Shown here piece after piece: positions 1 to 10,400 of a stretch of 64,000 nt of DNA. The DNA is from Ascochyta rabiei (Eukaryota; Ascomycota; Dothideomycetes; Pleosporales; Didymellaceae), in assembly GCF_004011695.2 (NCBI RefSeq), contig NC_082408.1, positions 2,093,501-2,157,500 of the forward strand, in the 5' to 3' direction. Under the pieces are notes generated by a model. That model did no database searches. It was not told where the DNA came from and saw nothing but the letters and a program-made list of their open reading frames with translations. The position numbers and the translations under genes are program-made. The first letter of the stretch is position 1. Each line of letters opens with the position of its first letter.

Positions 1-52
1 TGCGGTGCGAGCCGGGCGACCGCGACGACTGCTGGTCGTAGGTCGAGTACAT
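1..52 (-). CDS. N-terminus of a protein cut by the window edge
   Basis: On the minus strand an ATG at 52-50 opens a frame that stays open to the edge and reads MYSTYDQQSSRSPGSHR, a Ser/Gln-rich start of the kind common in fungal regulators. A possible 3' splice site (TTTCATCACCGCAG) ends at about 80, 28 nt upstream of the ATG, so the leader may be spliced. Only 17 residues are visible, so no family can be named. The repeat-rich 2.2 kb that follows on the + side would be its promoter and leader. Confidence 0.33.
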   Translation of the reverse strand, partial: MYSTYDQQSSRSPGSHR

Positions 53-273
53 GATGGGGTTGTCGTGGACAGGGCGATGTCTGCGGTGATGAAAATAATC
101 AGGGCTCAAGGGACCATGGGTGCCAAGAGGCGCGAGTCGTAGCGGACAGGGTCCGCAGATGAGGGCGCGAGGGGTGCACGGCGGGCGGAGCGTCTGGCAC
201 GCAGGGCCGCTGCGTCGAGGGCTGGAATAGGGGAAGACAGCTCACGGAGCGCGGGCAGGCGGGTTGACGGTGA

Positions 274-318
274 ACGTGGGCGTGGGCGTGGGCGTGGGCG
301 TGGTCGTGGTCGTGGGTG
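274..318. repeat. GTGGGC/GTGGTC hexanucleotide array
   Basis: Consecutive GTGGGC hexamers pass into GTGGTC variants. On the minus strand this gives a run of alternating His/Ala or Arg/Pro codons, which explains the spurious frames seen here. Confidence 0.8.
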
Positions 319-967
319 GACCGTGGACGTGCTTGGGTGCTGTGCTGCGTGCTTTGGCGTGGAGCCGGGTTGCGGAGCCCAGCTCGTCTTCTCCTGGCGA
401 CAGCTGCGAAGGCTGCTAATGAGCCGGCTCTCGGGTGGGTCACACTGCACAGGCGCCGGGCTAAGCTAAGCAGATGTCAGCGAGCTCAGTGGCCGCCAAA
501 CACACGCGTCGAGTCAACGGCGCAAGGGGCTGCGTGAGGGGGCAGGCTGTCAGACGCGCAGAGCGGCAGAGGGCAGGACAGGAGGGCGGGCGTTTGCGTG
601 TGCTGCGAATTTCTGTTCGCTCGAGCCCACTAACGGCGGGGAGGCGGCTGCGATGCCTGCGACGCCTGCAGGAAAAAGCGCGAGACGTTTGTTTGGGCCG
701 GCACCGCAGGCTCAACACTCAGCACCCAGCACCCACACCCAGCACCCGCACCCAGCACCCACACCCTGGCAGCACACAGCACCACGGGCGCACACGTTTG
801 ACTGTGACTGCCTTTGACTGCCTCCAACCCAACGTTTCAGTCAGAGAGGCGGCGGCGGCGGCAGCAGCAGCAGCAGCGAGAGACGTGTACTTGCATCCAT
901 CATTGGCTCTCACCACACGCATACCTCTCGCTGCCGTGTGGTCCTTTCGCTGCCGTGTGGTGTGCAG

Positions 968-1044
968 CTGGACGCTGGACGCTGGATGCTGGACGCTGGA
1001 CGCTGGATGCTGGACGCTGGACGCTGGATGCTGGACGCTGGACG
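968..1044. repeat. 7-bp minisatellite with 21-bp higher-order period
   Basis: Eleven copies of CTGGACG/CTGGATG lie head to tail. The order is two CTGGACG units followed by one CTGGATG, so a 21-bp higher-order unit repeats three times and is followed by two more units. Confidence 0.88.
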
Positions 1045-1100
1045 CTTTTCGTGCAAGCATCATGTGTCCAACGCCTAACAACGCGTGCAATCAACAGCCC

Positions 1101-1185
1101 TGTTCTGTTCTGTTCTGTTCTGTTCTGTTCTGTTCTGTTCTGTTCTGTTCTGTTCTGTTCTGTTCTGTTCTGTTCTGTTCTGTTC
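1101..1185. repeat. TGTTC pentanucleotide microsatellite
   Basis: Seventeen perfect TGTTC units (85 bp) run directly into a CCTG tetranucleotide array. Perfect arrays of this length are expected to be length-polymorphic. Confidence 0.93.
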
Positions 1186-1223
1186 TGCCTGCCTGCCTCC
1201 TGCCTGCCTGCCTGCCTGCCTGC
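1186..1223. repeat. CCTG tetranucleotide array
   Basis: CCTG/CTGC units adjoin the TGTTC array, with one interruption (CCTCC) in the middle. Confidence 0.85.
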
Positions 1224-2293
1224 AAAAGCATCCCTGCTGCCTGTCGAGCACCTCCAACCTGCAGCGCTGACCAGGTTCGCGCTTCACATCGCACCCTGCC
1301 CGCACAGCATGGCTCACAGCGTGTTTCGACTCCATGCCAGCACCGGCCCGATTCCTTCTGCTGGCTTCTGGAAGTCAACGGGCCGCCCATGGCTCGCGCC
1401 GTCACCTGTAGCTCGCTCACCAACCTGCCCAAGCCCCTATCGTTGTCGATGCTGCTTTTGTCCTTGCCGCACACCGGCACCTCTCTTCTCACTTTCGCCT
1501 TCGTGCGTCTGCTGGTCGGCGACAAACTCCCCCTTCCCACCACCGTCTGTCTTGACGCCACCGCCAAACGGTAAGGGTGTGCTGCGAACCTTGGGACGGT
1601 GCACGAGGCCCATTGCACGGCCTCTGGCGCCCGGGTGGTGGCATCAGCTGCCCTTGCCACCGAGCAATGTCCAGGTCACATCTCGTCTCTCCGTGCTCTC
1701 CGTGCTCTCCGTGCAGCTCAGGAGCAAGGCAAGATTGGCCGTTAGATGCGAGGCTGCCAGAACTTTCTGACTCTCGAGGCAACGACTGCGCACTGCAGAT
1801 GCATGCATCGTCATCATCATCATCATCATCACGTTGGGCTCACGGCTCGCTCCACCTGCACGTCGACACGAAAGGAGTCACGCTGAGCCGAGATTCTGGT
1901 CGCACAGCGTGCTGCACTGCATTTGATTCGATGAGCTAGTGTCAAGAGACTGCCCCGAGCGATCACCACCGCTTCCCGCTTTTCTGTTCTTTCCGACTGG
2001 CTGTATGCATCCAAGAGGCACTGCTACCATCGCTTGGCTGCATTGCATACAGGTCACGTTATCTGTTGCGAGCAGCACAGCCTCGTTGCACCTGTCACTG
2101 TAGCCGGCCGCTGTCGCTGTCGTGAGAGCTTGCATCGACGTTGCACAACCCTGTGTATCTGTGACCAGAGTTCAGTTCAAACATGGCTTATCCTTGCCCT
2201 CACGCCTCTGCTATGGAATCGGCGGGAATCTCATCGTGGCGTGTCAAGTGCGGCGGTGCTCTGATGATATCCAGAAGTCGTGTCTGCCAACGC

Positions 2294-3604
2294 TCACTCG
2301 TCGAAATCCAAGATTCGTGACCACTCCCTCTCACCCACTTTGCGAAATTCTGCACCAGCGGTGAACTGCCCGGCGCCCTCCCAAGCTTGCATGGTCGCTT
2401 GGTCGTACGGCCCGTTGACGTCTCCTTCTGGCGCATGGAGCCAGTGGAACTCCCACTGCACCTCCCCCGCGTGTGGGTTCTTCCAGTCTTCACCTGTGTC
2501 GCGCTTGTACAGCCGCATGATCATCTCGCGCTCGAGCTCGTAGATGTCCTCCATGCCTCGGTCCTCTAGACGGCTGGCGCACTCTGTGATGGAGTCGATG
2601 GCCTCCTTTGCCTTGGCCGCCGCGGCTGCCTGAGCTGGGTCTTCGTCCACTTCCATCTCTTGGCCCTTCTTCTTCTTGCTGTACCTCGGCTTCTGCTTCT
2701 TGGGCGCTGCTTTGCCGTAGCGCACCAGTGCCTCCATCGGTGTCTCGCCAACGTCCAGCCGCGCAATCAGGTTCGACAAGACATCGCTCGTGATGATGGA
2801 GTCCTCCGCTCGTTCACGCGCTTTCTGTTCAGCGTCCCGCATGTCCTGCGCTTCCTTGGCCCGCTTCATGTCCTTCTTCGATATGCCTTCTAGCCACGAA
2901 TCCTGACCAGCTTCTGGGTCGTAGGCTTTACGCACAAAGTTGCCAGCCTCGTCGAAGCGACCGTCTTCTTGTTCCGCGCTCATGTTGAAGGCGTCGAGCT
3001 TGGGCGCATGTTTCTTCTTCCCGCCAGCACCGATCTCTTCATCCACGTCCGAGTCGATGCGGTCGCGATCCTCGTCGTCGCCGCTCTCACTGCTGCTCTC
3101 CACATCGGCCGTGTCTTTGTTTTTGCCCGTGAAGTCTACCGCAACATGGCCACCAGCTTTGCTCTCAGCCTCTTGTCCTTCGATCTCGTCCATGTCCAAG
3201 AACCGCAGCTGCTTCTTCTTGGTCTCATCTCGCCGTGTATCCTCGTCCTCCTCGTTGTTTTTATCGTCTTCTGCAAACATGTCGTCGTCATCCTCTTCCG
3301 GCGGTGCTACTTTCTTGTTCCTGGCTTCTGCGCGGGAATCGAAGTTTTCGGTGGAGCTGTCTGAATCGTAGCCGTCAATGTTGACTGCATTGCGCTTGAT
3401 ACCGGCCCCCTTTCCAATCACGTCTGCTTCGAGCGCAGGATCCTCCTCCTCGTCTGCATCTTGCACAAGCGTGGAGGGGTTCCGTGGATCAAAACGAGGC
3501 TTCTTTGCTGACGGTTCGCCAGCATCCAGGTGGTGTGTGCGTGTGAAGTGGTCGCCGTCGCGCTTTGGACGCACAGGATTAAATTTGCCGCTGGAACTTG
3601 CCAT
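2294..3604 (-). CDS. LIN1: LIN1/CD2BP2-like protein with C-terminal GYF domain
   Basis: A 436-residue single-exon protein. The start is the ATG at 3604-3602, which gives MASSSGKFNPVRPKR; upstream codons in the same frame do not look like protein. The first half is acidic and Lys-rich, with long Asp/Glu runs. The C-terminus carries a GYF domain (about residues 375-430): an aromatic WEFHWL start, then NGPYDQATMQAW in place of the usual GPY/F signature. This is the plan of S. cerevisiae Lin1 and human CD2BP2, which associate with the U5 snRNP and bind proline-rich peptides. The role inferred here is in spliceosome assembly in the nucleus. It is divergent from UFD1, with 280 bp between the starts. 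Confidence 0.9.
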   Translation of the reverse strand: MASSSGKFNPVRPKRDGDHFTRTHHLDAGEPSAKKPRFDPRNPSTLVQDADEEEDPALEADVIGKGAGIKRNAVNIDGYDSDSSTENFDSRAEARNKKVAPPEEDDDDMFAEDDKNNEEDEDTRRDETKKKQLRFLDMDEIEGQEAESKAGGHVAVDFTGKNKDTADVESSSESGDDEDRDRIDSDVDEEIGAGGKKKHAPKLDAFNMSAEQEDGRFDEAGNFVRKAYDPEAGQDSWLEGISKKDMKRAKEAQDMRDAEQKARERAEDSIITSDVLSNLIARLDVGETPMEALVRYGKAAPKKQKPRYSKKKKGQEMEVDEDPAQAAAAAKAKEAIDSITECASRLEDRGMEDIYELEREMIMRLYKRDTGEDWKNPHAGEVQWEFHWLHAPEGDVNGPYDQATMQAWEGAGQFTAGAEFRKVGEREWSRILDFDE

Positions 3605-3884
3605 GGTGCAGGATGTGTGTGCCAAAAGACTCAAGATTGGAGTCGTGAATGCGAGGAGCCTGGTGACGTCTGAGAGCTTCAGCACGGGCTTTCACGCGCC
3701 TGCGCGACCGGTTTGAACAGTCAGCCGTTCCATCTTCACCTGCAGTTCGTCATTGTCCATCTATCACTTTCGATAATCTGCCACCAGACTCCTCTATAAC
3801 GCACAGGCTCTCCACCACCAAAGCAACTCCCAACACTCTCTATTGAAGCTGTTTCTTGCCTAGTTGGGTGCGACTTCCTACTCC
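3605..3884. promoter_or_regulatory. Shared promoter between LIN1-like gene and UFD1
   Basis: These 280 bp separate two divergent start codons. The half next to UFD1 is C/T-rich, as is usual for ascomycete leaders. No specific operator was recognised. Confidence 0.5.
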
Positions 3885-5048
3885 ATGGCAAGTCCTACCC
3901 CACCACTCCCAGCTACCTCCACTAACACACCCAGTTCAACCCCAACTTCTACGGCGAAGACGACCCCATGGCTGCGTACCAGGCGCTGCGTCGTGGCGGT
4001 CCTAGGCGCTTTGACGAGTATTTCCGCTGCTATCCTATTGCCATGCTGCCTGGCCCGGACCGCGCGGATGCGAACCACGGCGGCAAAGTGTTTCTACCAC
4101 CCAGCGCTCTCGACAAGCTCACACGACTACACATTACATACCCTATGCTCTTCGAGCTAATCAACGGTGCGCAAGACGGAAAGAAGACACATGCCGGTGT
4201 GCTGGAGTTCATTGCGGAGGAAGGCAAGATCTACCTGCCGTACTGGGTACGTTGTCAATACAGCAATGACCAAACGGTGTACTGACGGCCCACCACAGAT
4301 AATGCAGACACTCCTGCTTGAACCTGGCGATCTACTACAAGTCAAGTCCACTGACATCCCCCTCGGAACCTTCATCAAGCTGCAGCCGCAAGATTCGTCC
4401 TTTCTCGAGATCTCAGACCCCAAAGCGGTCCTTGAGAACGCCTTCCGGAACTTCGCATGTCTGACCAAGGGCGACATATTCACGTTCGGCTACAACGACA
4501 GTGTGTACAGTGTTGCCGTACTCGAAGCTAAACCAGAACACCCTAGCCAGGCGGTATGCACCATAGAAACGGACTTGTCTGTCGACTTCGCACCGCCCGT
4601 GGGCTACAAGGAGCCTGAGAGGACGAGTGGGACCAGCACGCCGCGAAGTGTTATGGCTGGCAAGGGTGGAACACTGCACTCTCAGGGCACCATGGCACAG
4701 GCCATCAACTACGCCGCGATTGCGCCCTCAGCATCAACTGCCGCTGCCGGCGCGAAGGCTGTATCCTCCAACTTCCTCACTGGTGGTCACAAGCTGTCCA
4801 AGAAGGGTAGCAAGGCACCGACACCACAAGCTTCCACACCCATTGCCGGACAGTCCACGAACCCACCACCAACAGTACGACGCACAAACGGCCCGCAGCC
4901 GCTGCGACTGGCCCCCGGCAAGCTCTTCTTCGGCTACGAGATTAAGCCCGTCAAGAACAAGGAAGGAGCAGACGAGGGCGAGCAGAAGCAGTCGAAGCAC
5001 TTCGATGGCGCGGGAAACACGCTGCGGAAGAAGAAGGGCGACAAATAG
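3885..5048 (+). CDS. UFD1: UFD1, ubiquitin-fusion degradation protein 1
   Basis: Proposed exons are 3885-3887, 3935-4246 and 4299-5048, giving 354 residues. UFD1 joins Npl4 and Cdc48/p97 to extract ubiquitylated proteins, for example in ER-associated degradation. The N-terminal double-psi-barrel region is clear (FDEYFRCYPIAML, then PPSALDKLTRLHITYPM, then LLEPGDLLQVKSTD), and the C-terminal half is a low-complexity Ser/Thr/Pro tail. Intron 2 has a GTACGT donor and CCACCACAG acceptor and restores LPYW-IMQTLLLEP. Intron 1 appears to be GC-AG: the donor GCAAGT follows the start codon directly, a CTAAC branch site precedes CACCCAG, and exon 2 begins FNPNFYGEDDPM. That matches the usual acidic start of fungal UFD1. 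If this intron is wrong, translation would start at the ATG at 3968. Confidence 0.93.
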
Positions 5049-5393
5049 GATGGCTGGACGGACGGTAGATGAGACACGATGCATTGCAAGGCGCTAGCGT
5101 GGGAGCCAACTCGAGAGGCATACGGCGTTTCTGGGATACCTTACGATCTGCTTCAATTCACACTTCACTTCTACAATAAATCCTGAGACGAGATGCTTCT
5201 GCTGGCTGACTTTGACACAGTACGATATCCGACTGCCTAGACCCTCAAAGACCAGCAAGACACTGCGCCAACGCAACGTCATCTGCACGCATATCTGGCG
5301 ATGACACCAAGTATCGTATCAAAAGTCCAAAGCTGACCCCTAGAAGACCCTCAGGCTCTCAACGGTGAAAGCTCAGCAGCGCACAACCACACC
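5049..5393. other. Convergent 3' intergenic spacer
   Basis: These 345 bp lie between the stop of UFD1 and the stop of the next gene, which converge. AATAAA-like sequence occurs near 5175 (ACAATAAATCC) and may serve UFD1 polyadenylation. Nothing else was recognised. Confidence 0.45.
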
Positions 5394-5936
5394 CTAGACC
5401 TCATCAGGCTCCGACTTGACATAATCAACCTTCTCTTCCTCATCCTTAGCATCACTCTCCTCAGGCGTTTGGGACTTGACCTCCTTCTTCTTGCGCACCA
5501 TACGCGGCTTCTTACTCGGCGTCTCGATCTCGCCATCCTCATCAGAAGCGCGCTTCGACGGCGTAGACTTGCCCTTCTTAGCCGAAGCAGTCGTGCCGCC
5601 AGGCAGTTCCCATCCGAGCTCCTCGTACACCTTCTTCTGCTTCGCGCGCAGCACGCCGATACGGTTGCGGATCGCGCCGCCGGTGGCGCCTGCTGGGGTT
5701 AGTATGCGTGAGACAAGGGCTGCAGGGAGGGGGAGCTGAGGTACCGGGGAATGCTTGGGCGACTTCTTCGAACTCGGAGGTTTGGATGTGGCGGCCTAGA
5801 ATGATGAGGAGGAGCTTGTTCTCGTTGGCACCCTCCCAGATGAATTTCTGAGGTGTGTTAGTGCGTTGGTTGGAGCGTGTGTGGGGGTGCTTACGCCTTC
5901 GCCGCCTTCGCCGCTGGCTGTCTTATTTGGAGGCAT
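5394..5936 (-). CDS. Small charged nuclear-type protein, paralogue A
   Basis: Exons on the minus strand are 5936-5895, 5847-5745 and 5692-5394, giving 147 residues. The splice sites are GTAAGC/CCTCAG and GTACCT/CCCCAG, and the last acceptor is a tandem CAGCAG that could add or drop one codon. The protein starts MPPNKTASGEGGEG. A helical segment follows (KFIWEGANENKLLLIILGRH, then FEEVAQAF), then a basic helix ending YEELGW, and a Lys/Ser/Glu-rich tail. The Trp-Glu-Asn-Leu pattern resembles short Myb/SANT-like fungal proteins, but I do not recognise a named family. The neighbouring divergent gene encodes a relative with the same layout. Function is unknown; a nuclear location is inferred from the basic tail. 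Confidence 0.72.
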
Positions 5937-6326
5937 GTTTGGTAGCGTTAGTGCGATTGGAAAATGTGATATCTTGGCGTGAAGCTGAGAGATGCAAAGT
6001 GTGGAGCTTGAGCTTGGAGTGTGGAAGGTGAGAGACAGAGGGATATGTCGAGAGCCCAACCTTTATACACCTGGCCACTATCTCTGATCGGAGCAAGGAA
6101 GTCAAAGTGAAGGTGAGAGTCCCGCGACTCTCGTTTTGCAGCGTGAATCGGTAGGCGACTCAGTACCTCACCTTCACCTCATCTGGCCCCTCATCATCAC
6201 CGTGAACACGCCGCCGATCACGCATATCCATTTGACTTCACTCTTCCCGCCCTCGAGCTTCCTCAACCATCCACAGACTTTTCGTTTTCACAGTCTTTGC
6301 ACACAGACACCCAAATCCTCACCACC
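5937..6326. promoter_or_regulatory. Bidirectional promoter of the paralogous gene pair
   Basis: These 390 bp lie between the divergent start codons. A palindrome-like pair, GTGAGAGTCCCGCGACTCTCGTTT and nearby GGCGACTC, occurs around 6112-6165. TATA-like sequence is seen at about 6060 for the minus-strand gene (TTTATACACC read on the + strand). Otherwise the region holds C/T-rich leaders on both sides. Confidence 0.45.
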
Positions 6327-7201
6327 ATGCCTCCCAAGAAAACCCCCAGCGAAGCAGGCGAGACGGTGCGCCCTTCTGTTAGCATCCCACACCCTCCTCA
6401 CCCCTCACTAACTTGCAACAGAAGTTCGGCTGGACAGCAGAGAATGACCGTCTAGTACCTCTCTCCTTTTCCCTCTCCCTCTCTCTCGATCTCACGAGTA
6501 GCTCACATGCCAACGCTCGCAGCTTCTGATTCTGACCATGGGCCGAACGCTCACTACGGACGACTACAGTAGACTCGTCGATGCTATACGTGAGTCTTGA
6601 TTCTCAGTTCCCCATCTTCTGTCCATCCATCCATCCATCCATCCATCCATCCATCCATCCATCCCTCCATCCCTCCATCCATCGTCCTCCCTCCCCAGTT
6701 CTCCACTGCGTCTCAGCAAACAAAGACAACATCGCCTCGCCCCGCACCGCCTCGCACGGAGCTAACACGGAATCGCCAGCGGGCTCAAACTACAACGGCG
6801 TCCGCATCCGCGCGAGCAGGATGCGCATCGAGCAGCGCAGCAGGTTCGAGGCGCTGGGATGGCGCAACGTCGAGGGTGTTGTCAAGGGCGTGAAGATCAA
6901 TGCTAAAGCTAACACCGTACTCGCTGCTGCTGGGATCGAGGGTTCCGAGCGCACTGCGAAGATGACTGCGGAGACTGCGGAGATTGCGGAGACTGCGAAG
7001 ACGACGTCCACGAAGCGCAAGACCAATTCTGAGACCGACGGCGACGACAACGACAGCAAGTGCGATGTCGAGACGCGGGGCGAAGCCAAGAAGGCCAGGG
7101 TGAAGAAGGGAGGGGAGCGCAGTGGGGCTGCAGAGGTGGCGAAGCAGGAGGAGGGCGAAGAAGATGAGGATGGAGGTGGTGAGATCAAGATTGAAGTCTA
7201 G
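6327..7201 (+). CDS. Small charged nuclear-type protein, paralogue B
   Basis: Exons are 6327-6365, 6422-6454, 6523-6589 and 6780-7201, giving 186 residues. The start [13 protein letters not shown] parallels paralogue A. Then come [29 protein letters not shown], a basic helix ending RFEALGW, and an acidic/basic tail. Two intron positions are shared with paralogue A: after the short N-terminal exon, and the phase-1 site before the basic helix. One intron inside the first helix is extra. The third intron is unusually long (190 nt) because it carries an ATCC microsatellite. The matching gene structures support duplication rather than convergence. No biochemical function can be assigned. Confidence 0.72.
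6622..6684. repeat. TCCA tetranucleotide microsatellite inside intron 3
   Basis: About nine perfect TCCA units are followed by TCCC/TCCA variants. The array lies wholly within the third intron of paralogue B, between its GTGAGT donor at 6590 and its acceptor at 6779. Confidence 0.88.
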
Positions 7202-7416
7202 GAAGGGGGTTCTTTTTCCTACTGGCATGGGTGACGTTGAGATGCATGTCACTCCGTGAACCTACGAGGTCGAGGGTGGAGTGATTGGAGTGCTATGCGG
7301 GACCGGCGTACATGAGAAGGAGATCGCTGATCTGATCTACACGAGCGAGGTGAGATTCCAGAAGCGGAACAAAATTTGTGAATTCAGTCTTCATTTCGAG
7401 TCGTAAGTGGTGTGGT

Positions 7417-10400
7417 CTACTCCTGCTCGCCCAAAAACAGATCCAGAACCCTGATCATCCTCTCCTTTCTAATCGCCTTGTCCTTTTCTTTCATCCGCTT
7501 GTCCTCGTTGGACCGGAAGATGGCGTCCGCGAAGACTACACAGTAGTTTCGCACGACCAGCTGCCTGACCGCTTCGCCAGCGACCTTGCTCAGCGTCCGC
7601 CTGTGCACTTTGGCCTGCGGGCTGCTGGGCATCTCGATGCTCTTGCGCGGGGCGTCAGGCGCCGGTGCACTTGCGGTCGAGATCTGCGCGACGAGATTCT
7701 GCAGGAAGGAGAGCAAGAGGAGGAAGGTTGCGTTGTGGGGAGGTTGAGATGCCATGATTTCCAGCACGGCCATCTTCTGGTCGTCGCGCTCGAGCTGTTG
7801 TTTACTCTTCTCCTGCGAGACAATGCTGGTCTCGAGGTGTTTCCAAAGATCCTTTGTGACGACGCCGTCTTCGAGACTGGAGAGGAACGTCATCAGGACG
7901 GCAGCTAGGAGCTCGACTCTTTGCGGCGCTGGGGTTGCCGGGTCGAATGCGGGCGCGAAGGGTGAGTCGGTGTCTAGCGCATCGTAGAGGTCTGCAAGCT
8001 CGTTTTCGTGCTGCTCCTCCCAGGCCGCGCCGTTCGCGCTCGTCTTGACAAATGGCCAACCCGCGTTATCCATCCACGGCGCCCTCTCATCTTCAGATGA
8101 CTTGGTCATATCCCACTCTGCGAGCGCGCGCTCAGTCAGGTCTTCTATCGCCTCCGTCAGCCTGAATATTTCTCGCGGCACCGACCATTTTACCGTTTCG
8201 CTTGCGCTCGGCATCTGGTGCTGCAGTCTCCTGATTCCACCTTCAGGTATCTTGATCAGCTTGTCCACGGTGCGTGCCAGGGCTGACGGCTGCCAGTGTC
8301 CGCGCAGGGGAAGAAAGTGGTCGCGTCCGTTCTCGACACGCAGAACGAGGACTTCGTCAAGAGACTCGGATTCATTATTGAGATTCCGTACAGAGCTAAC
8401 GTCTTTGAGCTTGAGTTTTAGTTCGGCGTTGATGACTTCGGCCGGCGCGAGCGTGTAGCGCTGCTGGATGTCGTCTGGGCCAGACTTGGAGCGCGCATCA
8501 GACTCCTTGTCGAAAGTGACGCTCAGCCAGGAGGGGAAGGGGCCTGCGTCCTGATCTTCTTCGATGGGACGGTCTGCGAAGCCGAAAGTGGCAGGCACGC
8601 GGCCTGTGTTTGCAATGGTAATGTTCCGACGTTTCGACTTGGCAAACTTGACATCGCCAAAGTCGACGCCATCGAAGCTGCTGTCTGTCGCGTTCTTGTC
8701 GTTTGATGGTGATGACGAGCCAGTCGCGCGATCAACAACGACAGCTATCGAGGGCCGGCCTTCGTTCTCCTGGCGGTCTAGCTCGCGAGCCACTTCGCTG
8801 TGGATAGCAGCCTTGAGGTCCGGTACCACAGCATCGAACTTCAACGAGAAGACGGCATCCAACGGCTTGTGGTCGGACGACAGCACTCGCATGTGGTTTG
8901 TGTAGTATTCGAGCAGAATCTCATCTTGAAACCCGTCCTTGGTCATGACTTGCTCAGGTTCTGGGTCTTCAGTGTTGTCTTCGTACTCGTCGTAATCACC
9001 ATTGTCGCCGTCTGTGTCAGGGTCGTAGTCAAACAGCACGTCGGCAGTGCCGGGCATGTCCATTCCTAACTTCTTCATCTCTTCATCTCTCCTGCGAGTA
9101 TCTGCATCCTCTTTGACTTTCTGATCGTACCGCTGCTTCCCGGTGCGAGTTCGGTAAAGGATTCGATCACACCAGCTGGGACAGCGGTGCTTCTCGCTGC
9201 TATCGAAGACGCCTACTTTGCCAACGTCGTACTTGTAGGTGGGCAGGAACCTGATTGGGCCTTCTTCCCATCCATCGTGGAAAGCCTTCCCTAATTTCAT
9301 CTGCTGGTGCAACTCGTCATGAGGTAGCAGGCACGAGATGGTTGTCTGCAAAGAGGCTGGGTCTAGCTCAGGCGGTAGAGGAACGGAATCGTTTGCACCG
9401 TCCGAGGACTGCCTGGTGATGTCGCCTGAGTCGTCCGAGGTAGAGGGGCGCTCTCCCTCCCTGTCCATATCTTTTGTGTGGACAGTGAGTAAGCGGCGCA
9501 CGTCGTCGCCTGGCATGCCTTCTATGCGGAAGTTCAAGTCGCCGAACCAGAAAGCAAACTCTTCGTCTCCAAGACCCTCGCCCTGATTCTGTGAAGAGCC
9601 GAGCGAATCGACTATTGGGGCAAAGCGCGTCCTCTGGGTGACCTGTGCAACGTCCCAGATCCTGCGTTCCAAAGCTGCCTTGTCGGCTCCAGCGCCCAGG
9701 TGTGAGTTGATGAAGACGAGGCGGGTAGTCTCGCCCAGGACGATTCGTGCCGTCACAGCGCCTTTGTTCGCCATGTAACCCATGAGTCCGGTGCCAACGC
9801 TCGTCGTACTGATGTTCTTGATCTGGGGGAAGAGGGCTGGTGAGGCATAGATGACCAGCCACAGCCCAAGCAGCTGCTGCTCTGCCACGAGCTGATAACC
9901 CTCAGGGAGAGCTGCCTCGAGGGAAGCCTTATACTTGTTGGCCATGGTGGGATCGGTGTATGGCTTCAGCGCCTCGGCTGCAGAAGTGATGTCCACTATC
10001 TCTTGCAGGCCGAGTACGTATAGATCGACGTCGTCGTCGCCCGGCACCGAGCCCCAATCGCCGTAGGGAACGGTGGGCGCATGCTTGTCGAAGCGTGCTT
10101 CCTGGTCTGCCACTGTCTCCTTGTGCTTCTCCTCCTTGCGACTTGGCTCAGCGACTCCAAGGTCAGCCAGGGCCTTGTCTACGCCCTTGCCCCTGACGAA
10201 CCACGCAGCGACATCCTGCTCGGTCCCTTTCTTGGAAGCAACGTTCCAGGAGCCGACCTTGATGCGGACATTGCGGGAACGGGTGTACTCGGCTCTGCGG
10301 TCGTACAAGATCTGCTGGAGGGAGACTTGCTGGGTGGTGAGCGAGGCCTGACTGGCAGAGCGCAGATCAGGGAATGCGCCTGGAACCAGGGCCTCGAGGC

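Larger units (their letters stand above)
53..2293. other. Long intergenic or leader region rich in simple repeats
   Basis: No convincing gene lies here. The long open frames are by-products of short tandem repeats, which read open in several frames on both strands. The region contains a GTGGGC array, an imperfect CAGCACCCA array (about 719-776), GGC/AGC runs (about 850-885), a 7-bp minisatellite, a TGTTC pentanucleotide array, a CCTG array and an ATC run (about 1809-1832). It lies between the edge gene, transcribed leftward, and the 3' end of the LIN1-like gene. It therefore probably serves as upstream DNA of the edge gene. Confidence 0.6.

Noticed and set aside
474..1770. Long overlapping frames on the plus strand in the left repeat region
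   Set aside because: They run through TGTTC and CTGGACG arrays and translate to short amino acid repeats; no start context, domain or codon bias supports them.
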